DNA of 64,000 nt from Mesostigma viride (GCA_009746045.1 RPFO01000080.1:5625476-5689475); one strand, 5' to 3'. Positions 1 through 12,589 are shown, numbered from the stretch's first letter. The notes: generated by a model from the sequence alone, not told the origin. Made by a program: numbers and translations.

Positions 1-552
1 CTCCCTCCAAGTTTCAGGCCAATCCAAGGTGATTTGGATATTTTAGGACCATGGCCCACCCCTAAGGCTTTCCCCCAAATATTTACTCACAATCTTATTT
101 TAATTACAAGCTTCTATGTGATGACACAATCAGTTAAGAATGATACCAACCACGAATCAATACCCATGGGATTCTATGTGGATGATGCTAGGAAAACCAA
201 CGCTTGGCACAGATGCCCCGAATCGTTCTTCATTCAATCCCCTACAACCATACTAAGCTAGCTATATGCATATCACGATGCAAGTGTCATGATCCTATGC
301 AGTGGGACCAAAACGAGGATGCATTCCATCCATAGTGTGTAATCCACGTCGCCGAAGATGCCTCCTCCACTGGCCTGCGCAAGGAACGCGACATACCAAG
401 CAGCGCATTCGAATGGAGTTTAAGAAGTGAGCGCGCGGCCGTTTAAACGAGTGTTTATTAGTGTGTCCTACACTAATAAAGCATGATAGTTCCAAACTGG
501 CAGTCGACAGGATTACGAACCAGACGTCTCACGAAATCCACTCACCAAAAGC
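1..552. other. 3' flank of the protease-like gene
   Basis: No convincing gene is visible. Only one short ORF (34-261, +) is present and it matches nothing I recognise. The stretch lies downstream of the stop codon at 553-555 of the minus-strand protease-like gene, so it probably holds that gene's 3' untranslated region and flank. I saw no LTR, TIR or tandem repeat here. Confidence 0.4.
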
Positions 553-1551
553 TCACGGATCCGGCGTCACGCGGTAGAGGCACGCGAGCGTCCTGTGCGC
601 AAGCTCGGCCAAGTCGACGCGCCCCGGGCGCGGGTACGCCGTGTTGATCTGCCGCGCCAACGCGCCATAGGGGTCCACCTCCTCCCATCGCCCTTGGTCC
701 AGGTCAATGGGCCGCAGGTACGCGAGGTGCTGGGGTTGCCTCTCCACGATGCCGCACAGCTCGGCGGTCACGTGCACCTCCTCGCACTCGCGGCCCACGC
801 GGATGGCCATGCCGAACCTCATGGGAAGGCCGCGGCCGGCGTAATCCCGCGACTCGACACCAGCTAAGAAGCCAACGACTACCAGGACCCTCGGAACCAT
901 GTCGAAGTACCTCCAAGGTACGCACGTCGTCGAAAGGCAACGACATGGTTCCCACAGCTGCCCGGCGTACTCGCGGCACACCTGCACGATGCGGTCCTCA
1001 AAGTCCATACCGTCGGGTGCGATGCCGGCACCTATGGGTCGCTGCAACACGCCGTCCACGGGGAACGGTCGCTTGCACGCCCAGTCGCCCTGACGGAGAT
1101 ACGCGTCCTTGAGGTGCCCCATGACGTTCCAGAGACATATGTTCCCGTCGCCCTGCGCCCCGTAACGCGTCTCTTGGCTCGCACCCAGCAGCCGCATCAC
1201 CTTGTCACGCTTGTCGGCCGCCTCCTGCATCGTGCCGAATGCAAACGCCAGAACAAACTCCAGCAACGCGAGGCCGTCCTCGCAGCGCGGACCGTGCCTG
1301 CCGTCATTGTGATTGCATTGCAGCCTGAGCAGACCGGACTCACCCGGCCGCTGCCCCCATATCATGGCGTGCACCAGCAGCATCAGGATGGCGTCCACCC
1401 AGCAGCTGTTCGCATTCCACACGGGCAGGTTCATGAGGAGCACGGGCAGCATCCTGTGGCCGTACTGCTCGATCAAGCGCAGGAACGCGAGACAGAAGGA
1501 TGTGGTGGCATCCGATGGCCTCGGCCGTGGCGCGAACTCGAACGCGCGGTG
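553..1551 (-). pseudogene. USP-like protease gene, third module (3' piece)
   Basis: This is the 3' third of a gene split by retrotransposons. Reading in from 1551 it stays open for 333 codons to a TGA at 553-555. It carries a Cys-box-like motif NSCWVDA (about residue 1035 of the rejoined protein), a Cys cluster CRCLSTTC resembling the fingers of ubiquitin-specific proteases, and a His-box-like QHLAYLR followed by WEEVDP (His about residue 1260). The Cys-His spacing of about 225 residues matches the other two modules. The family call rests on motif pattern, not on a search. The role would be cleavage of ubiquitin or a ubiquitin-like protein. An apparent start inside the LTR (about 1569) is not native; the frame continues at 4384/4385 on the far side of LTR-C. 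Confidence 0.55.
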
Positions 1552-2082
1552 TGTCAGGATATGCCCCAATATGCCTGACAGTCTTTTAATTGAGTGTGTT
1601 AGTTTCGGGTATACCGGAACTTATATGACTACTTTCTTCTACATTTTACTAAATATATTAGTTAGCTAAATATCTTAGTTAGCTGACATCCGTACCCTAG
1701 TGGTACTGTAACCAGTGGTACTGTAACCAGTGGTACTGTAGCCGTCTGACAAAATTTGCCTGGCTCCGCGCTACGCGCCGACCCTATGTTCACTAAGTGC
1801 TGCCCTGGAGGCGCAATGTCCTTGTACTTGCATACTAGTGATCTGACGCATCATTTTAGTGTTGATGTAAGCCACCCACTTGTGTGTGGCGGCTGGATGC
1901 ACTTTAACTTATACCGTAGATTATTTCCAGATCGACGGATACTGCGACAGTGTGTTTTTCCACTTAATGTTGCCCCTGCAATTGTCATGGCTACCCGTTT
2001 GTACGCCGACTCAAAGTCAATATATAAAATCAGTAAAGCATTATTCGATCTTTAAGCCTGCCACCTGTCTTACATTTTGACA
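1552..2082 (+). repeat. 5' LTR of LTR-C
   Basis: The LTR has canonical TG...CA ends. A TATA box, TATATAAAA, at 2021-2029 is a plausible promoter for the gag transcript. The motif AGTGGTACTGTA recurs three times near 1697-1741 and may be a transcription-factor site. Confidence 0.85.
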
Positions 2083-2099
2083 TGGTATCGGAGGGGTGG
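2083..2099 (+). other. Primer-binding site of LTR-C
   Basis: TGGTATCGGAG directly follows the LTR. It closely resembles the initiator-tRNA-Met primer site (TGGTATCAGAGC) common in Copia elements. Confidence 0.7.
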
Positions 2100-2395
2100 C
2101 CTACTAAATTGCTGAAACTGGTCCGATTTATCGGGCAAATTGACTCCCTGAATCCGACGTCGGCACTTTATGCCAGTCGTGCATATCCTAGACGGGCTTC
2201 CCTGTATCGAAATTCAAGAACTCCAGTATTTAGACGATCGTCTCTACCTCGTATTTGCTGTTCTCAACCATCGTCGCATATTAGTCTTAATCTTTACCAT
2301 TACGGATTGAGCGTCTCCGGCTTTCTCGGCTGTCTCCAGATTTTCACCTTGCCGAGACTCGGTTGTGACCAGATTTTAACCTTGCCGAGACAATC

Positions 2396-3471
2396 ATGTC
2401 CGCAGCCGCGACAGCAGCAGCTACGAAAGCGACGAAAGATCTCAACATTCTACAGGCCTGCAAAAATATTACACAGTTCGACGGCCTCGACCCAGTAAAG
2501 TGGGATAACACGAAGATTCCTTTTCTGGCCGTAGTGACAGCATTCGGGATGCTGTCTGTCCTGCTTGGCACCGAGGTCAATGAGGAACGCGACCTGATTC
2601 TTTTTGCGGCCCTTTGTCAGTGCCTCGTTGGACCGGCACTCAAAGTGGCAAACAGTGTTACTCAGAAAACTGGCAGCGTGGCATATCATCGCATCTGTGA
2701 AGAATATGAGCATCTCAAACTGCAGATGAGCAACCGGCGAGCACTACGCCGCAAGCTAAATCGAATGAAGCTGGAACCCGGCGTCACAATGCGGCAATAT
2801 ATAACCGACGGGGAATTAACTTATAACGACCTGATTGCCACCGGCGCCAAAATGGCACCCGAGGATCTGGCCGAGAATCTGCTCGCCGGCGTGACCGAGG
2901 AGTTGCTACCGTCCCTTGCACAATTGAACCTTGGGACGGTATCACCCTACAGGAAACTAAGGCGGCCCTTCTTAAGGCCTGGGACCTTGTGCACGGTAAC
3001 AAAGATTCCGCGGAGGCCACCGGGGTGTATCATACCTCCCACTCTGGACGCGGTGGCCGTGGCACCGGCCGTGGCAGGGGCGTGGCGGTCACAATGGCGG
3101 GATCCAGCGGCCCAGCTGCACCCACTGCGGTCGCACCTCTCATCAGGAGCCCACCTGCTGGTGGAAGTATCCTCACCTACGGAACACTCGCGGCAACACC
3201 GGCGGGCCCGCCGCCCACCACACCACCGACACCCCGGCGCCCTCCCACGAGGCCCCCGACCTCCCCCCCGGTTTCTGCTTCTAAACGCCTTATCCAGCTC
3301 CCCCCGGGACAGGGAACAAGGGGTAGCAGCCAGCTGGGCCCAGCTAGCACCAGACGTGGGCCCTGGAGCTTTTCAACCTGCACTGCAGCAGGCGACAGCA
3401 GCCAGCCCCCCAACCCGTCCTCTGGCCCTCCTGCATTGCTAGCGGCTAGTCGCCCACCCTGCCAGACGTGA
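2396..3471 (+). CDS. Gag of LTR-C (frameshifted)
   Basis: The ATG at 2396 opens a gag-like protein with a Copia-type capsid region (FDGLDPVKWDNTKI, then YEHLKLQM and a helical segment around residues 90-180). The frame changes near 2935: the next frame reads GDGITLQETKAALLKAW and leads to a Gly/Arg-rich stretch. In the third frame a zinc knuckle CTHCGRTSHQEPTC (CX2CX4HX4C) lies at about 3117-3158. Two small indels therefore break the ORF. The role in the family is to form the virus-like particle and bind the element RNA. The sequence after 3160 is proline-rich and low complexity. Confidence 0.7.
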
Positions 3472-3848
3472 CAGGTGCAGGTCTTCATGCCAGCAGCCAG
3501 CAGTGACCAGTACTGCAGTACCAGCATCAACCAGTCAACCTGTGTTCTTTTCTCCTGTGGCGCACTCCCAGGGACACCTGGGGCCACCGGATGTCTTTCC
3601 AGGGTCCCAGCATTTTTCCCAGCAACAGCCGCCACAACCAAGGTTTTCTAGGGTCGCCGGCATTCTCCAAGCGACCGCCACTGTGGCGCACTCCCAGGGA
3701 CACCTGGGGGCTACAGTCATCAAGTCTCCTCTCAGCTCCAACCAGATAGCCGTGTAAGGGGGTGCCATGGGAGTGTACCCGGCTATACCCTCACTAGCTA
3801 TAGGTTTCTCTGAGCAAGGGGGAACAGGCACATTGTATGCAAGGGGGG
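3472..3848 (+). other. 3' leader of LTR-C with polypurine tract
   Basis: Non-coding. A 25-bp segment (GGCGCACTCCCAGGGACACC and following) occurs near 3557 and again near 3693. The purine run AAGGGGGG (3841-3848) abuts the 3' LTR and fits a plus-strand primer. Confidence 0.6.
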
Positions 3849-4379
3849 TGTCAGGATATGCCCCAATATGCCTGACAGTCTTTTAATTGAGTGTGTTAGT
3901 TTCGGGTATACCGGAACTTATATGACTACTTTCTTCTACATTTTACTAAATATATTAGTTAGCTAAATATCTTAGTTAGCTGACATCCGTACCCTAGTGG
4001 TACTGTAACCAGTGGTACTGTAACCAGTGGTACTGTAGCCGTCTGACAAAATTTGCCTGGCTCCGCGCTACGCGCCGACCCTATGTTCACTAAGTGCTGC
4101 CCTGGAGGCGCAATGTCCTTGTACTTGCATACTAGTGATCTGACGCATCATTTTAGTGTTGATGTAAGCCACCCACTTGTGTGTGGCGGCTGGATGCACT
4201 TTAACTTATACCGTAGATTATTTCCAGATCGACGGATACTGCGACAGTGTGTTTTTCCACTTAATGTTGCCCCTGCAATTGTCATGGCTACCCGTTTGTA
4301 CGCCGACTCAAAGTCAATATATAAAATCAGTAAAGCATTATTCGATCTTTAAGCCTGCCACCTGTCTTACATTTTGACA
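3849..4379 (+). repeat. 3' LTR of LTR-C
   Basis: This is the 531-bp copy of the 5' LTR and ends TTGACA. It is followed immediately by the target duplication CGGTG. Confidence 0.85.
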
Positions 4380-4384
4380 CGGTG

Positions 4385-6373
4385 CTGCGGCAGCAACTCC
4401 TCCTCCTGCGCGACGGCGGACCGCGCCTCGCCCGATGGTCCCGCCTCGCGCTCGACTGTCTCGTAGGACAGGTCCATGGGCGACGCTTCTTCCCCCCGCA
4501 TCATGGCATCATCCCGCTCGTCCGGGTCGACCACGCATACGCGCGTTCCGACCGGCTGTGACGTTTGCTCGACAGCCGGCCGCGCGGGCGTCCTGGCCGA
4601 CGAAGCGACGCGCGCCGGTATCGGCAGCGGCATCGGTAGCGGCAGCGGCAGGACGTCGCTGACACAGTAGCAGCTGGCGATGGCGATCGTCGCCACCTCA
4701 CCCAAGTCCGGGTCCTGGCACCGCCGAACCTTGGCACGCTTGCGATGCGCGTCGACCTCCTCCCAGACCGAGGACGGGCGCGTGCGTCGCAGGACCACGA
4801 AGTGGTCTCCGCCATAGTGCAGCAGCATGCAGCTGAGCCACGCGGTCACACGCGCCTCCCGGCGCTCGTCCCCGATGAGCACGTCCATGACCAACGTCTC
4901 GGGAATCCTTGGCGCGGCGGTCTGGACCATCCCCGACTCCCCGTACACGATAAACCGCGGCTCGCGCTTGAAAACCTGCTCCTCCTTGTCGCATTCATCT
5001 CGCTCGCAATTCCTGCACCGCTCGAAACAGAAGGCCTCCCTGCACTTGGCCATCATGCGCGTCTTGACGTCCCACTCCTCGGGGCAGTCGGTCAGCAGGA
5101 TGGGCAGGGGCACCTTGCCGAGATCCTGCCGGAACTCGCGCACGCACGCGCGCCCGCCATGGAATAGGTCGCAGTCGTCAAAGTGCTGCAGCACCGTGGT
5201 CAGGTTGTCAATCGCCTCGGCAAAAGCGCCGCGCTTTCGTCCATACCTTTCGTCGAGCAGCCTGCGCACCCACTCGCGGAAGCGGTCCATATCGCGCTGG
5301 TTGCCCTCCGCGGTCGCGATGTAGTAGCGCAGCAGCGCAAGCCCGATCTTGCAGTGCTCGCCGTGCCCCTCGCGTGGGTTGCAGCGAAGCGCCTGCAGTC
5401 CTGACCGCCCGGCCCGCTGCGTGAGGATCAGCATAATGAGACCGAGTCCCAGCACGCTGTCCACAGGGCAACTGTTGTCCTCCCCATTTGGAGTCTGCTC
5501 GTTGGCGACCAGCATGAGCGTCTCGTACTTCAACATGAGCTCCTCGAACGTGAAACACGCGCGGCACGAACACTTGGAACTACCGCTGTGGCCGCCGGCC
5601 GGGAACAAAGAGCCCAGCGGCGCGGGCGCCGGCGCGGTCGGCTCGCTTCCGCGCCCGCTGGAGGGCGCCGGACGCGCCGCCTCGTCCGTCGCGCGACGAG
5701 CTGGCGCCGCCGCCTCCCCTTGCTCGCCATCCGCAGCCCTGGCCTCCCGGCGCGAACGACGTTGCTGCTCCCGGCCGGAATGCAAGCCCCCGACCTCGCT
5801 GAACAGCCCGCGGAAAAACTCGGCGCGAGCCTCTTGCACCTCGGCGGGCAAACCGGGTTCCGCCGCGAGCGCAGCTATGTCCTCGTCCTCGGCGGGAGGG
5901 GGCTCGGGGTGCTCGACGCGAGGCTCGGCTGACCAATCGCCCGGTGGCACGTTGCGCGGATTACCAGGGGGCCGCGCCACGACGCGCGGGCTCTCCGGCA
6001 GCACGTGCTCGGCCGGCTGGGAAACCGGGCGCACGTCGTAGACGCACAAGACCAACGCGTGAGGCAGCGCGTCCACGACGGTCGCGGGCGCGGAGACGGC
6101 CTCGACCGGATCCACCACCTGCCACAGGCCGGCCGCGGCATCGACGGCGCGGCAGAAAACAAAGTGCTTGTCGGCGCGCTGCTCCACAAACCCGCGCAGC
6201 CGCGCGACCACGGCGACCTCGGCGCCGCTGTCGCCATCGACCACGGACGCGTCAAAGTAAGAGGGCACGGCGTCGCCACCGCAGGCCCGTACGTCCCGTC
6301 CGCCATGGACGAGCACACACGCGGGGAAGCCGCCGCGCACGTAGCGGTCGCACACGACGGCCCGCCCGTTGCA
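4385..6373 (-). pseudogene. USP-like protease gene, middle piece (modules 1-2)
   Basis: An open frame of 663 codons between two retrotransposon insertions. Its first part completes module 1: Cys-rich CNGRAVVC, then a His-box-like KHFVFCR and LWQVVDPV (His about residue 392 of the rejoined protein). An acidic, Ala/Arg/Pro-rich linker follows. Module 2 has a Cys-rich KCSCRAC, a Cys box DNSCPVDSVL (Cys about 624), a finger-like CFERCRNCERDEC and a His box GDHFVVLRR with VWEEVDA (His about 846). A Ser/Thr-rich tail precedes LTR-C. The ORF appears to start at 6430, but the first 18 residues come from the LTR of LTR-A. The true upstream neighbour is 14393. The last codons before 4380 are likewise LTR-C sequence. 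Confidence 0.6.
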
Positions 6374-6378
6374 GCCCG

Positions 6379-7074
6379 AGTTAACGTTCCTAGCAAACGC
6401 AATGTGAAGGATATGGTTGCAATGCAGCAATGTGTGAATATGGTTGGAAACGGAGCTTTGTTAAAATCGGATAATGTTACAGCGCTCACACACTTGAGGC
6501 TTGTACACGCGCTTGCCAAGTCAAGGCACAACACGTGAGGCGGGCTCGCAAGAGATGCCCATTTGGCACTGGCCTATTGTTTATATACTTGTGCACTGTG
6601 CTTGCTAGTCCTGAGCAGCCTAGGAGGCCTGCTCAGTAATAACACCCCCGGTACAGTATTCACTACCTGTACAGCGCCCAGCTCCTATACAGTAGGTCTG
6701 CCATACAGGCACAGTGACCACAGAGCACAGTCCACAGTGACTATTGCATCTGCACCTAGAAGTCCAGGACTAAGCCTGCGGTACCAACAGACCACAGGTT
6801 AAGGTTCCTATTTCCTGCGTACGACGTATTAATCCAATACCGTCGTAGGTACAGCACCTAATTCCTGTCAGCCCAGGAATTACTGTCGACCCCATATGTC
6901 GTCGGCAAATATTCACGTCCGACTTAGAAGAACAGCCGGCTCGCGCTCGCGCGCGACCGGGAAGTCGGAACGCCATAACTTTCTTGATACTTGTCGGAAT
7001 GAACTCGTTCCGGTGCCGCTGGAATCGCAGAGATATGCCGAATCAGGATCACGCCAATGCGCTTGGCGTTAACT
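6379..7074 (-). repeat. 3' LTR of LTR-A
   Basis: A 696-bp repeat matching 13698-14392 except for a few changes near 6619-6650. On the minus strand it contains a TATA box (6590-6597) facing the element's direction of transcription. The preceding internal purine tract (AAGAAAAGAAAGGATTGG on the minus strand, about 7077-7094) fits a polypurine primer. Confidence 0.8.
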
Positions 7075-7821
7075 CCAATCCTTTCTTTTCTTGAGCTGTA
7101 GCAGCTCACACAAGTCTACATACAAACACACACAATGGGTACTGGATATCCTCCCCGACTACAAGTCACAACCCGCTGGGCATGACAGTCAGCTTGGATT
7201 CCTTATTATATGTACATAGCACCCATACTGGCTCAGGAGCACAAACAAATTACAATGAGTCCCTATCCCTTCACGGGAGGCTCGTTGTGTTACCCATGTA
7301 CAAGAGGTTGGCCAACTGTGGCAGCCCATAGGTGTTCAGCTAAGAACTTGAGAAGTATGTACAACCTTCAGGACCTTAGGCGAAACCCCACAGATCACCC
7401 ACAACAGCTCATCAGAAAACATTGCTGACCCCCAGACGGGAGTCGGCGCCGGTCTGCTGCCCCTTATCGAACCAGACACAACATCTACGCGAAGCACATG
7501 CAAAACACAAGCTCCCATACTCGTTCCAACCGTGGAAAATCAGGGGACCTGTCGCCACCTCACCAGCATGGTGGATGGGTCAGCCAGTCCGTGAAACTCC
7601 GCCTTAAGACGGCACCAGGGAATCGAACCCCGCCCACAAACCACAGATCTGGGGAAACCTCAGACTGAGATGAAAACCCCAGATAGACATCTCTCCATCA
7701 GAGACAATGTCAGACATTCCCACACCAGAGACATGTCTCACCCCTCAAGGTGTGCTCAGGATTATGTACAATCAAGCTCCCAGCCTGATATCCAGAGACT
7801 TAAGCACCCAGCTCTCAGCTT
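7075..7821 (-). other. 3' untranslated part of LTR-A
   Basis: This is the region between the pol stop and the 3' LTR. I see no gene in it; short ORFs on both strands look incidental. The end next to the LTR is the purine tract described under the LTR. Confidence 0.6.
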
Positions 7822-10800
7822 TTAGACAGATAGACCGACTTGACAGTCAGCATTCATGAGCTTCCTCAGTACATTGTACTGGGCTGGGGCCTTGTGTGGC
7901 AGCTTTGTCAATGCATCAGCAGGGTTCTCCTCGCCAGGGATATGCTTCAAGTCAACCAAACTGGCCAACTCCTTCAGCAACAAATAATCCAGGTCCCGGC
8001 TCTGGCCAGCTGCTTGTGAACAAACTGGACCATACCCATGCTGTCTGTTAGCAACAACGTCTCCATCTGCAAGGTCCAAGGGGTAACTGAAGCCAGCTCC
8101 AGCATTAACTCCTTTATGTACAGGCTGGACTGGATCCCCTCGCATATGGCCCTGCATTCTGCCACATCTGAACTGATACAGACCCTCTTCTGCAGTCTGC
8201 TGTACCAGCTGAACAAACTTGCCCTGCTCTGATAAAAAGCAAACAGAGCAGCAGATCTCCCCCTGACCTTGGTAACCTGGCGAGCATCCATGGAACTGTC
8301 AACAAAGATCTCCAAGGTGATAGGCTGGGTAAAGTCAATCCCAGACAAAATCAGATCAGGGGTACTCTCCACCAACCGGGCTATGACTCGAGGCTTCTCA
8401 TCCTCAAGCACCTCATCAGGCATTCTGCTATGGACCATCAAAGACGGACCACAGATGCTGGCAAACCAGGCCCACATGCCTCTCAACTCAGGTCCTGCAG
8501 CCTGGGTGATCTTCTCTGGCAAGGCCTTCACAATGGTCTGTTTATAATCTCCTCCAGCCTGAAGCCTGATACTCCACTCCCCGTCCCTCCTGAACAGGGT
8601 AGCCTGCATTCCACAGAACACTACAGGCTTGTTGGGCTCCTGCCACAGCTCCTTGCCCAGTGAAAACTTGCCACTGATGACAGGAATAAACTTCTTCAGC
8701 CAGGTCGTGGGGGCTAGCAAATGCAGATCATCTCCATGCAAACTAGCATACACTGGCAGACCCTCCCATTGGGCCAGCAGCAAACAGGGATCAACTGAAG
8801 ACACTCTCAAGCCACACTCACTGATCAGAGCTTCCTGCAGCGTGAGTCTCCAGATGATTGGGCTCGACCTGAGTCCTTCCAGGCCCTTCAGAATAACCAG
8901 GAATTGTTGATGCAGCTCCAGCTTCCAGATGGCAGGCACCTCAACACAGTAAGGCTCATCCTGCTTCCACACCCTCCTGGCCACTTCTGGATCAGATTTT
9001 AAAAATGCCCTCTTGAAGTCCAGCAGCACTGATGACATAGCTGCTCCCCTGTTCAGCAACCCCACGTAGAGACATAGCAAAATTCTCCATGTGTCGTGTA
9101 GCATCCCTGGCGTGTATAGCTCCTCTCCTGGCAGACTCCCCGTGCCGTGATACTCATTCAGGACAGGCCTGACATGGGGCACTGATACCTCATCCACAAC
9201 CTTCCTCTTCAGCACAAATCTCAAAGCAAGCTTCCTTGATGCTGGGGGACGTCTGTCTGTTGGTGCAGCACACTCAAACTGCAACCACTCCTCCAATGCC
9301 TTGGAGAAGGCGAGCTTCCAAGCCTCAAACAAAGTAGGCGAGCTCATCTCTTGGACCAGCTGGTCATATGTCAAAGGAGAGTGTGCAGCAAGGCTCCTGT
9401 GAGTTATGCCAATACTGCTGGGGTGCAACACAGCTGGAATCACCAAACTGGCCGCTGGGGGCACCTCCCCTTCATCCCATTTTACACCCTTGACCGGCTT
9501 GGCCCTGCACCTGACTGGAAATGTTGTCCTGAAATTTTCTAGGGGAATCATCCCCCAGCCATCTCTTCTCAGAGCTGTAGCTCTGATAGAAATCCCAGGA
9601 TTGCCCAGAAAATTCTGACCCAAAATCACAGGGCCATCATAGTCCTCTAGGACAAGGAAGGTCACATCCACACCCATGACAGGGGCAGTAACCTCTCCCA
9701 ACACCCTTAGATGCGTCCTACCACTGAAATCAGACACCCAGGGGCAACTTGGTTCTCCGACCAGCAGTTCTCCTGTATGCTGAGGTCCCATGACAGAAAC
9801 CTGTGCATTGGTATCTATCTCCATGGCAGCTACCTCAGGTTCATCCAACTGGACAAGCTTGGACACCTTAGGCTCCTTCTTGGCTCTTTGCAAAGCCTGT
9901 ACAATATCTGATAGACGCACACCCCTAGGCCTGGTGTCGGGCCGTTCCGGAGGTGCAGCCTGTCCGCCTGCTTGCCCAACCACCGTATGTGAAGGTACCC
10001 CAGGGGCCGGGCCAGGGTCACCCTGAGGGCTCGATACAGCTGTAGCACCCTGATCAGGAAGCTCCACGTCACCCCCGCCTTGTACACCAGCGGGCACCTG
10101 GAAGAGGTCTCCTTGATTACCTCCCCGGGGACGGATCTTTGACCAGGACAGACGGTGCACTGCTTGGGAGCCATCAATGGCCACCCAGCACTTATGGCCA
10201 GCGGCTTCTACTCGGGTCACCACCCCATCATGCCAGCTGCCACGTTTCCCTGGAAAGCTTGGTTCCTTCCACACAACAACCTGTTGTCCAACGTTAGGTT
10301 CTAGGACACTCCAGCCCTTGTCTTTCTGCCTCAGCTTGAGGAACTTGGCCTCTAGCTTCTCCTTCCATGCCTGCTCAGCATCAGCTGGCAGCATCCTGGT
10401 ATGCAGCATAAGAGGATTGATGGCAATGTCACCAAAGAACATGGGAGTCCTCAGGTTCAGCCTGTCCTCCACAGAACGTAGCCATGCAGATGTCACAATG
10501 GCAGATGACGTCCTTGGAATCCTCTCCACCAGCAGCACAGTCTTGATCTCTTGGATGGCTCTCTCCACCACCCCTTGCTGGCCGTGGCTCTCCCTGGGTG
10601 TAATCAGCAACTCTGGAAACTCTGGCAGGTTCTCACAGCACTCAAACTGAATGTCACACTGCAACAACTCCAACCCAGGGTACCTGCTCCTTGTCAACTT
10701 CAGAGCAGCAATCAATGTAGGCTTCTCCATGTCAGGCAGGATCTCTAGGGTCTTGTACTTGGTATATCTGTCCACTGCCACCAGCAGCTTCAAACCCCTG

Positions 10801-11411
10801 ATTCTCTGAATATCTACCTGCACATGGCCTGGCTGCAAAATAGGAGTCCTGGCATGAGACTGCTTGGGCTTTCTAGCAACTAGCCTGCACTTGCAAGCTT
10901 GAGCAACCTGTTGGCAGATGGAGTACAACTCACTTCCTCCCAGCCGTCTAGCAACTTGCAAAGACTGAGCTGCATGGCCAAACATGGTATGCAACCTTGA
11001 GGCAATGTCATACAAGAGAGAAAACCTTTTATTGTCATTATTAGCACTCAAGGTATGTACAGATCCCTTATGTACAGGAGGCACCAGGGTCGTGCCTGTC
11101 AGACTGTCTCCAGCCCTATCCTCATCCTGACCATCCTGTGCCAGTCCTGCACGGTCAGAATGCTTCTGAGATCCACCTGGGTCCACATCACCAGGTCCTA
11201 CCTCAGGCTCAGCACCGCCATGGCGGGCACGTTGGCGAGTAACCACTGCAGCTACAGCTGGCATACTCTCTGTGGTAACCAAGCTTGCCCCATCGTGTCC
11301 AATAGGCTCTTTCACTAGAGCATGGGGCTGCCCCTCACTGCTGTCACTAGCAGCTTCATTACACACCCCTGGGGGCACCCTCCAGGGTTCAGGGATGTGT
11401 GCAGGCTCAAG
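7822..11411 (-). CDS. Pol of LTR-A (integrase, protease-like, RT, RNase H)
   Basis: The frame continues from gag after one TGA (11412-11414). In order it holds a His/Cys zinc-binding region (HTMFGH...CQQVAQACKC), an integrase core (VDIQRIRG, an Asp in LLQCDIQF, Glu in GVVERAIQEIK), a retropepsin-like segment (EIDTNAQVSVM, flap SDFSGRTHLRVLG, C-terminal VILGQNFLG), RT (LLDFKRAFLKS and HGDDLHLL) and RNase H (FVDSSMDARQ, AECRAI, LTDSMGMV, HIPGEENPADALTKL). A shift of one base near 8000 separates the last RNase H segment, which ends at 7822. The protease-like motif is DTNA, not DTGA or DSGA, and lies after integrase. There is no DSGA motif between the gag zinc knuckle and integrase. The upstream start at about 11378 is a GTG, so translation probably depends on gag. 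Confidence 0.8.
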
Positions 11412-12589
11412 TCAATGATCAGCAGCCTTGCCCTTGCCCTTGTCCTGGGATGGACCAGCCTTGTCCTTGCTGCCACCCTGAGCTGGCTTGCTCTGACCTT
11501 CCTGCCTCAGGTACGAGGGACACTCATTCCTGAAGTGACCCTTCCCCTGGCAGAAATAACATTCCACCTGACTGATGTCCCGTGAGGTCCCACTGCTGGG
11601 CCCAGCCTTGGGAGGACCACCCACCCTCTTGAAGTCAAACTGGGACTGTGGATGTCCCGACTTCGGCGGGGTCCCCCGTCCAGCCCTTCTGTCACGCCCC
11701 CTCCTGGACCTTCCTCGACCCCTTGAAGAGGTCTCAGGCCCTCTCGAGGGCGCTGGGCCCCCGTGGCCCGATCCCCTCATGGACTTAACCGTGGGTTCAG
11801 TGGCCTCCTCATCACCCTGACGAGGGCGCTTACCACCCACGTACTTGCCGCTGAAACACTCATACAACTGGTCCGTCATGGCTGCCCAGCCATGGACCTG
11901 TCGCATGTGGATGGTCACATTATCCATGGTGACCGGATCCAGCTGCAGCGACTTGAGAAAGTCGCCCATGGCCATCCGATCTGCGACGAAGAAGCCCTTG
12001 GCCATGGCGTCCTCCCTCAGCTTGACGAAGTCTTCAAAGGCGTGGACCACTAGCTGCCCCTTGATGGGCTTGTAGTCCAGGTATTCTTGCTTCAGGTGGG
12101 ACCCATCTATGGTCCTCTTGTCACTCAGGAACGACCTGAGTCGCGTCATAAACGCCGCCCAGGTGTCCCCCGCCGCGTGTCGCTCCCGAACAAACTTGAA
12201 CAGCCGCCTCGCCGACTGCCGTATGTAGGCACTAGACGCCAGGATGCGAAGCTTGTCACCGTTGTATATCTCCGTGTACAAGTTCATGTCCTCTAACATC
12301 CTCTCAGCATCCCGGGGCTGCCAATTGTCCTTGATGGACTGAAACTGGCCTAGCACCGCGTACCCCTCAGCAACGTTGGTCGCTTAGGCGCCGCTTGATC
12401 TGCGGCTGGCGCGTGCTGCCCGCCCTGCGATCCTTGGCTCTGATTATCTGGCACCTCAGCCTGGTCTCCCAGCGCCTGGCCGTCCCCGCGTCCATCGCGT
12501 CCACCGCGTCCATCGCGTCCATCCATCCCAGCGCCGCGCCGCGCGAAGCCCATAAAGCCCGCTTGTTGGTTGATAGCTCCATCCTCCAT
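11412..12589 (-). CDS. Gag of LTR-A (frameshifted near 12367)
   Basis: The ATG at about 12589 starts MEDGAINQQAGFMG. After a Gly/Asp-rich repeat segment, the frame ends at 12350 and the main gag body continues in another frame from about 12370, so one indel is likely. The body has a Copia-type gag fold (helices around QFQSIKDNW, LRSFLSDKRTI and FLKSLQLDPVTMDNV), then a basic Arg/Gly-rich stretch and one zinc knuckle CYFCQGKGHFRNEC near 11520. It ends with TGA at 11412-11414, and pol continues in the same frame straight after. The family role is RNA packaging and particle assembly. Confidence 0.72.

Larger units (their letters stand above)
1552..4379 (+). mobile_element. LTR-C: non-autonomous LTR retrotransposon
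   Basis: Two 531-bp direct repeats (1552-2082 and 3849-4379) begin TGTCAGG and end TTGACA. They enclose 1.77 kb. The 5-bp target duplication CGGTG lies at 1547-1551 and 4380-4384. A primer-binding site starts at 2083 and a polypurine tract ends at 3848. Only gag is encoded; there is no integrase or RT, so the element must depend on proteins made elsewhere. The LTRs look identical over the stretches compared, which implies recent insertion. It sits in antisense orientation inside the third module of the USP-like gene. The initiator-Met-type primer site suggests Copia affinity. Confidence 0.88.

Noticed and set aside
1552-2082. Solo LTR with a native start codon for the 338-codon ORF at about 1569
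   Set aside because: A matching LTR and target duplication at 4379-4384 show a full element. The start codon belongs to the LTR and the gene continues beyond it.
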